A stretch of 64,000 nucleotides of DNA from Setoptus koraiensis (Eukaryota; Arthropoda), in the NCBI GenBank assembly GCA_048013815.1, contig CM106586.1, positions 15,562,001-15,626,000 on the forward strand, read 5' to 3'. Within the stretch, counting starts at the first letter, position 1. Each line of letters opens with the position of its first letter. Positions 60,373 to 64,000 of this stretch are shown here, piece by piece. The notes under the pieces were generated by a model, which saw only the letters and a program-made list of their open reading frames with translations, was not told the DNA's origin and did not search any database. The position numbers and the translations under genes are program-made.

Positions 60373-61167
60373 TCAAAAATAAAAGCCATCGTCTGGTGGA
60401 CTAGAGCTGTCAGAGCTACTAGAACTACTCGAGCTACTAGAACTGCTTGAACGACTCCGGCCGCTGAGAGGACTACTAGAGCTGCTTGAATCGCTGGAAC
60501 TGCTCTCAGATAAATGGGGTCCGCTTTCGTTGGAATTGATATGATGACTCTGATAGCCGTTATTATCCATCAAGTTAATTGGCATAGATGATGAGGATTT
60601 GGGATTTGGCGTGCAATTGTTGCTAGTATTACTATTATTAGTTGTATTGATTGTGTTAGGTCCAATACTAGTGCTTCCGCAACTATTGCTACTAGTGCTA
60701 GTGTTTCCATTACTTGTGGCTGCAACAACATGATTGTGATTTGTTATTGTTGCCGATTGATTGATATTATTATTACTACTATTACTATTGGCTTGATTAT
60801 TATTATTATTATTATTATTACTAGTGTTATTACTATTATTATTATTATTATTATTATTACCAGTACTATTGGTATTGTTAATATTGTGGCTGTTGCCACT
60901 GCTCACTCCACGTCTTGTTGCTTTAACTGTAATATTATCAGTAAGTCTTTGTAGAACCATTTCGCCTGTAATCTTATCAATAACTAAGACACACTCTTTA
61001 ACATGGGGCCTCCGTTGGCCTCTGAATACAGAATGACTTGAGACGGATCCTTCAACATTGGGGGCCGTTATAGTAACTTGACCAGAAGGTGTAACTTCAA
61101 CCATAGCTGTTTCGGCACTGCTAACAGAGGCTGGCTTAAAATCGTATCTAAGCGTATGATAGGCCTG
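60373..61167 (-). CDS. Eaf: ELL-associated factor EAF (N-terminal exon not found)
   Basis: The exon 60373-61167 (acceptor aaacag; 61164 is an alternative start) reads QAYHTLRYDFKPASVSSAET, VTITAPNVEGS, VFRGQRRPHVKECVLVID and TGEMVLQRLTDNITVKATR, which is the EAF N-terminal domain. A long Asn/Ser/Thr-rich stretch (poly-Asn at about 61000-60780) and a Ser-rich acidic end (to DDGFYF) follow. EAF binds ELL in the super elongation complex and stimulates RNA polymerase II elongation. The ATG at 61104 lies inside the domain and cannot be the true start; the exon encoding the LxLGxSF start should lie between 61170 and about 61600 or further right, but I could not place it. Confidence 0.85.
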   Translation of the reverse strand, partial: QAYHTLRYDFKPASVSSAETAMVEVTPSGQVTITAPNVEGSVSSHSVFRGQRRPHVKECVLVIDKITGEMVLQRLTDNITVKATRRGVSSGNSHNINNTNSTGNNNNNNNNSNNTSNNNNNNNNQANSNSSNNNINQSATITNHNHVVAATSNGNTSTSSNSCGSTSIGPNTINTTNNSNTSNNCTPNPKSSSSMPINLMDNNGYQSHHINSNESGPHLSESSSSDSSSSSSPLSGRSRSSSSSSSSSSSSSDSSSPPDDGFYF

Positions 61168-62844
61168 CTGTTTATCAGGGGATAATAATAATAACTATAA
61201 CAACAAAATAATAATAATGTGTGTCAATATTATCATCAGTCAGGAGGACTACAAATTACATGATGATCATTGACGATATCAATATCAATTGTTGAAACCG
61301 AATCAGTTGACAGTGGCCCGCGCACTGTTTGACCGTCGTTGGTTTCTTTGCTCTGTATAAAAATGAAAATTATGAGCTTCACAGTAGAGAAACTAACCAC
61401 AATGTGTCACAATGTTGTCAATATGGATTATATTGCACACATGGGGCAAGTTTGACGTGAAACGATGCGAAATCACGATCAAGTTTACTCACTCTTACCA
61501 CCGTTTTCTGACGCCAAGTTGGCCATTATTCAGAGCGTGAAACTGGCCGCCGAACCGCATTGTTGCCCGTAGCTCGCCTGTCGCCTATCTCTGATAAACA
61601 GGTGGAAAGTGAGAATGCACATCAGAGAATCAGTCAGTTCAGCATGGAGCCACAATCAAAGTGTCACCTCTCTGCAAAATGGTGTGTGTACTTTGGTGTG
61701 CAAACTTTCGCTAGACCGTCTGGCTGGATGGGCGCTCATCGCCGGCAACCTGTTGGCCATGCTGCTGTTGGCTCAACAAGTGCGACATGTCAGCGGCGAC
61801 AGTGCAGTTGACATTTGTGGCGCTCATTGTGTGGCGAGGCGCTTGGCCGGCATGCGGCAGCATGCTGAGTGTGACAGTCACTTTGGAGCCTCCAATTGGC
61901 GATGAACTCGCCATCGGGCCATCGGGCCATCGGGCCATCGGGCCGTCGGACCGTCGCGCCGTCGCGCCGTCGGGCGACAACAGTGAAAGTAACGCCAGCG
62001 ATGACACTCGGTGACACAACACAAACAGCGGCACGCAAGCATCTTTCGTCATCGGTTTAGTTTCAGCATCATTTCTTGTAACATTGTTGTGTAACAATGT
62101 CTGCTCGCCCGTCGCATCACAATCGGCGCCTGTCAGTGGTGGCCGTAGACCCCACGGCATAGAGTTGCGATTGTGGAGAAGAGTCGCCGCGGGGTGGGCG
62201 CGCAGATGAAGAGATGTCACCAAGAAAAGGTGTTATGTAACAATATTGTGAGTTATGCAACAATGTCGCATGTTGCCCAATGTCCGACAAGTTGGAGAGA
62301 ACAGACGAGAGTCGACAGTCGGCGCGATCTCGCAGAGCCAACATGCCGCTGTCCGAACATGACTGTTTGACAGCGGCTCACTAATGCTGTCATCGTTACG
62401 AGCAGATAGTGTTACATAATGCGACATTGTGTCGCCGTGATGTGTGTAACGACCATTGTTGGCCGCTCAACAGAGACACAAGCGACAAGTGTATCAATGA
62501 ACTCTGTCCCATTGTGCGCCATCGGTCTGCATCACACTGTCGGCTATTCTGGGCTATTCTGCACTGGCCGCAAGACGCAGCCCAACGGCGGGCCCATTGT
62601 GGTCACTTTCTCCATTTTTGCCATTTGTAAACAAACAATTTGTAGACAAACAATTTGTGATAGACAATTTGTGATAGACGAACAAATTGTGGACTAACAA
62701 ATTGGCAGCACATTTAGCATACATGGCGTGCCAATTTACAGTTGCCTTGCTCATCTGGGCTGCGCTAACTGTAAATTGTCGCAAATTGTGTAACTACTAG
62801 TGGCCATACTGCACGACACCACAGACACCCTAGCGCTTGACCGC
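61168..62844. other. GC-richer region between EAF and the right-edge gene
   Basis: It holds the missing 5' part of EAF and the upstream region of the next gene. A candidate leader with MANLASENGG before a strong ggtaagag donor lies near 61494-61527 (minus), but the frame through the next visible acceptor is broken. Other content: an 8-bp tandem array and a short inverted repeat at 62081-62100 (ACATTGTT, 4-bp loop, AACAATGT). Repeated caatttgt words at 62630-62705 could be Sox-type (ACAAT) sites. Confidence 0.5.
61910..61973. repeat. 8-bp GC-rich tandem repeat, eight copies
   Basis: Eight adjacent units start at 61910: four gccatcgg and then four variants (gccgtcgg, accgtcgc, gccgtcgc, gccgtcgg). 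The variants share CCGTCG with the arrays near 2.5 kb. Confidence 0.85.
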
Positions 62845-62883
62845 TATAAATAGCGGCCCGGGGCAACCATGGCCGGCTCATTT
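62845..62883 (+). promoter_or_regulatory. TATA plus initiator core promoter of the right-edge gene
   Basis: TATAAATA at 62845-62852 and TCATTT at 62878-62883 (start A 62880). The initiator overlaps an octamer word ATTTGCAT at 62880-62887, a POU-factor type site. This gives a 5' untranslated region of about 300 nt before the ATG at 63182. Confidence 0.55.
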
Positions 62884-63181
62884 GCATCGTCCGAGTCGCA
62901 TAGGTCGCTCATGAAAGCGCACAAGTCAAGCCAGCAAGCAGATACAGCCAACCAGCAAGCCAGCCAACGTCCAGACCGAATATTCAGATAATCCGATCAG
63001 ATAAACCAGATATAACACAACACATTTTGCACATTTGCACAACAACACACACGTAATACAGCACCAAGAGCATCGTGGAGTACAGCAGTGATACACGGTG
63101 CTTCACTGGGTACCACTGAGTTATATCACAGTTAGCTAGCAATATAACAGAGCCACGTATCATATCATATATCACACCAAA

Positions 63182-64000
63182 ATGGCCAAACTGAGCGTAC
63201 CTGTCACATTGGTGCTATCGTCGGGCGCCTGTCTGGCCGTCTGTTGTCTCATACTGATCGCAAATACCCACTCAATTCAAGCGAGCACCTCTGACTCGCC
63301 CCTGGCTGCCGTCGTTTCCGTGCCCATGGATGAGGCCGAGACGGTGGCCGTCACACAACAATTGTTTGCCAATAACGGATCGTCACAGCAACACGAAAAA
63401 GAGGCAGAAAAGAAGCCCCAAACAACGACAACAACCAACTCAACCGAACAGCACTCAAACCAATCACAACCACCGACACAACAGAGAAACACAATTAGAC
63501 ACAGACAACGCGGCAGCAGACAATATTCGCCCAGCTCGCTAGACTCATACGCAAACGCATATCAGGCCGTTTCCGGTGCCGGCTCAGCAGCCAGCCAGTA
63601 CTCAGGCGACGCTGATTATGCGCCTATAACCAGCTCCAAATTATCGTCGTCGGCCAACTATCACCCGTCCTATTATGACAGGCCGTCTCTGTCCGCTCTC
63701 GACAGTGTTGGCCCGTCATCTGGTGCAACCCAACAGCAACTGTCATCCAGTGGCAGAGCCTCTGATTACATAACCCAACAGCAGCAGCAGCAATACAGCA
63801 ACGCTGGTCACTTCAATGGAGATCAATTGAGTCAAACAGATTATTCTGACGGGCCCAGCTCGTCTGCAATGTATTCAGCGGGGCACAGTGGCGCCTCTAG
63901 CGGACCAGTTCATGGCAACAGCAACAGCCCGGCATCTGGTAGTGTGTCGTCCCACCAGGCGGCCCACTCATTGAACAGTCCAAGCCACCAAGCGATGTAT
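63182..64000 (+). CDS. Secreted Ser/Gln/Tyr-rich protein, 5' part only
   Basis: An open frame of 273 codons runs from the ATG at 63182 off the right edge with no stop. The start MAKLSVPVTLVLSSGACLAV with CCLILIANTHSIQA is a signal peptide. Basic RHRQRGSRQY (about residue 110) could be a processing site. The rest is low complexity: Ser, Gln, Tyr, Gly and Ala with repeated S-S-x-Y and poly-Gln. There are no cysteines after the signal and no recognisable domain. The style resembles cuticle, silk-like or matrix proteins and the linkers of the CUB protein in this window. It has its own TATA/initiator promoter 300 bp upstream. Confidence 0.8.
   Translation, partial: MAKLSVPVTLVLSSGACLAVCCLILIANTHSIQASTSDSPLAAVVSVPMDEAETVAVTQQLFANNGSSQQHEKEAEKKPQTTTTTNSTEQHSNQSQPPTQQRNTIRHRQRGSRQYSPSSLDSYANAYQAVSGAGSAASQYSGDADYAPITSSKLSSSANYHPSYYDRPSLSALDSVGPSSGATQQQLSSSGRASDYITQQQQQQYSNAGHFNGDQLSQTDYSDGPSSSAMYSAGHSGASSGPVHGNSNSPASGSVSSHQAAHSLNSPSHQAMY

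Noticed and set aside
61494-61527. MANLASENGG as the first exon of EAF
   Set aside because: It has a strong donor, but joining it to the next acceptor-like sites gives stops or lacks the LxLGxSF segment expected before YHTLRYDF; left unplaced.

Overview
This window is nuclear DNA of a gene-dense animal. The genes have short GT-AG introns (about 60-500 bp), AATAAA-type poly(A) signals and TATA/TCA(G/T)T initiators. The gene set includes a tap/neurogenin bHLH factor, a SLIMP-like degenerate seryl-tRNA synthetase paralogue, a clip/CUB-type secreted protein and glutamine/asparagine/histidine-rich linkers. Together these point to an arthropod. Compact introns and moderate GC suggest a chelicerate such as a mite, but I cannot fix the taxon from sequence alone.

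Layout. 1-7987 is GC-richer, repeat-rich DNA with no gene I can support; it lies upstream of the single-exon tap/neurogenin-like gene (7988-9448). Two divergent genes for related, unrecognised secreted proteins follow (9762-10640 minus; 11261-12074 plus). Next come NOP58 (minus) and a stand-alone CNOT2 NOT-box gene (plus), divergent and separated by a 730-bp spacer that carries a long inverted repeat. A SNX25-like sorting nexin and SBDS follow on the plus strand.

19177-25029 is a rearranged segment. About 341 bp of the SBDS-3'/COX4-3' junction is present twice in direct orientation. The copies flank about 5.2 kb that holds an SLC17-type transporter, a decayed COX4 copy and an EPS15-like gene without EH domains. 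The intact COX4 gene follows; its N-terminus reads like the start of GAPDH.

Then come AP180/PICALM (plus), a 78-residue secreted peptide (minus), the SLIMP-like gene (minus), a CUB-type secreted protein (plus), a paralogue of the clathrin heavy chain terminal domain only (minus), a group II PAK (plus), PIG-A (plus) and holocytochrome c synthase (minus, stop codons 2 bp apart). The last third holds a calcium channel alpha2delta subunit (plus), an MFSD6-like transporter (plus), ELL-associated factor EAF (minus) and the 5' part of a secreted low-complexity protein that runs off the right edge.

Themes. Many genes are housekeeping: ribosome and snoRNP assembly (NOP58, SBDS), deadenylation (CNOT2), respiratory-chain biogenesis (COX4, HCCS, SLIMP), GPI anchors (PIG-A) and transcription elongation (EAF). 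A 16-kb stretch holds three clathrin-related genes, two of them reduced to part of the usual domain set. The strongest candidates for undescribed biology are the clathrin-terminal-domain-only protein, the GAPDH-like presequence of COX4, the duplication-flanked insertion with a perfectly identical conversion-like tract, and the divergent pair of related secreted proteins. All gene models come from reading splice sites and protein similarity by eye; none was checked by alignment software or transcripts.
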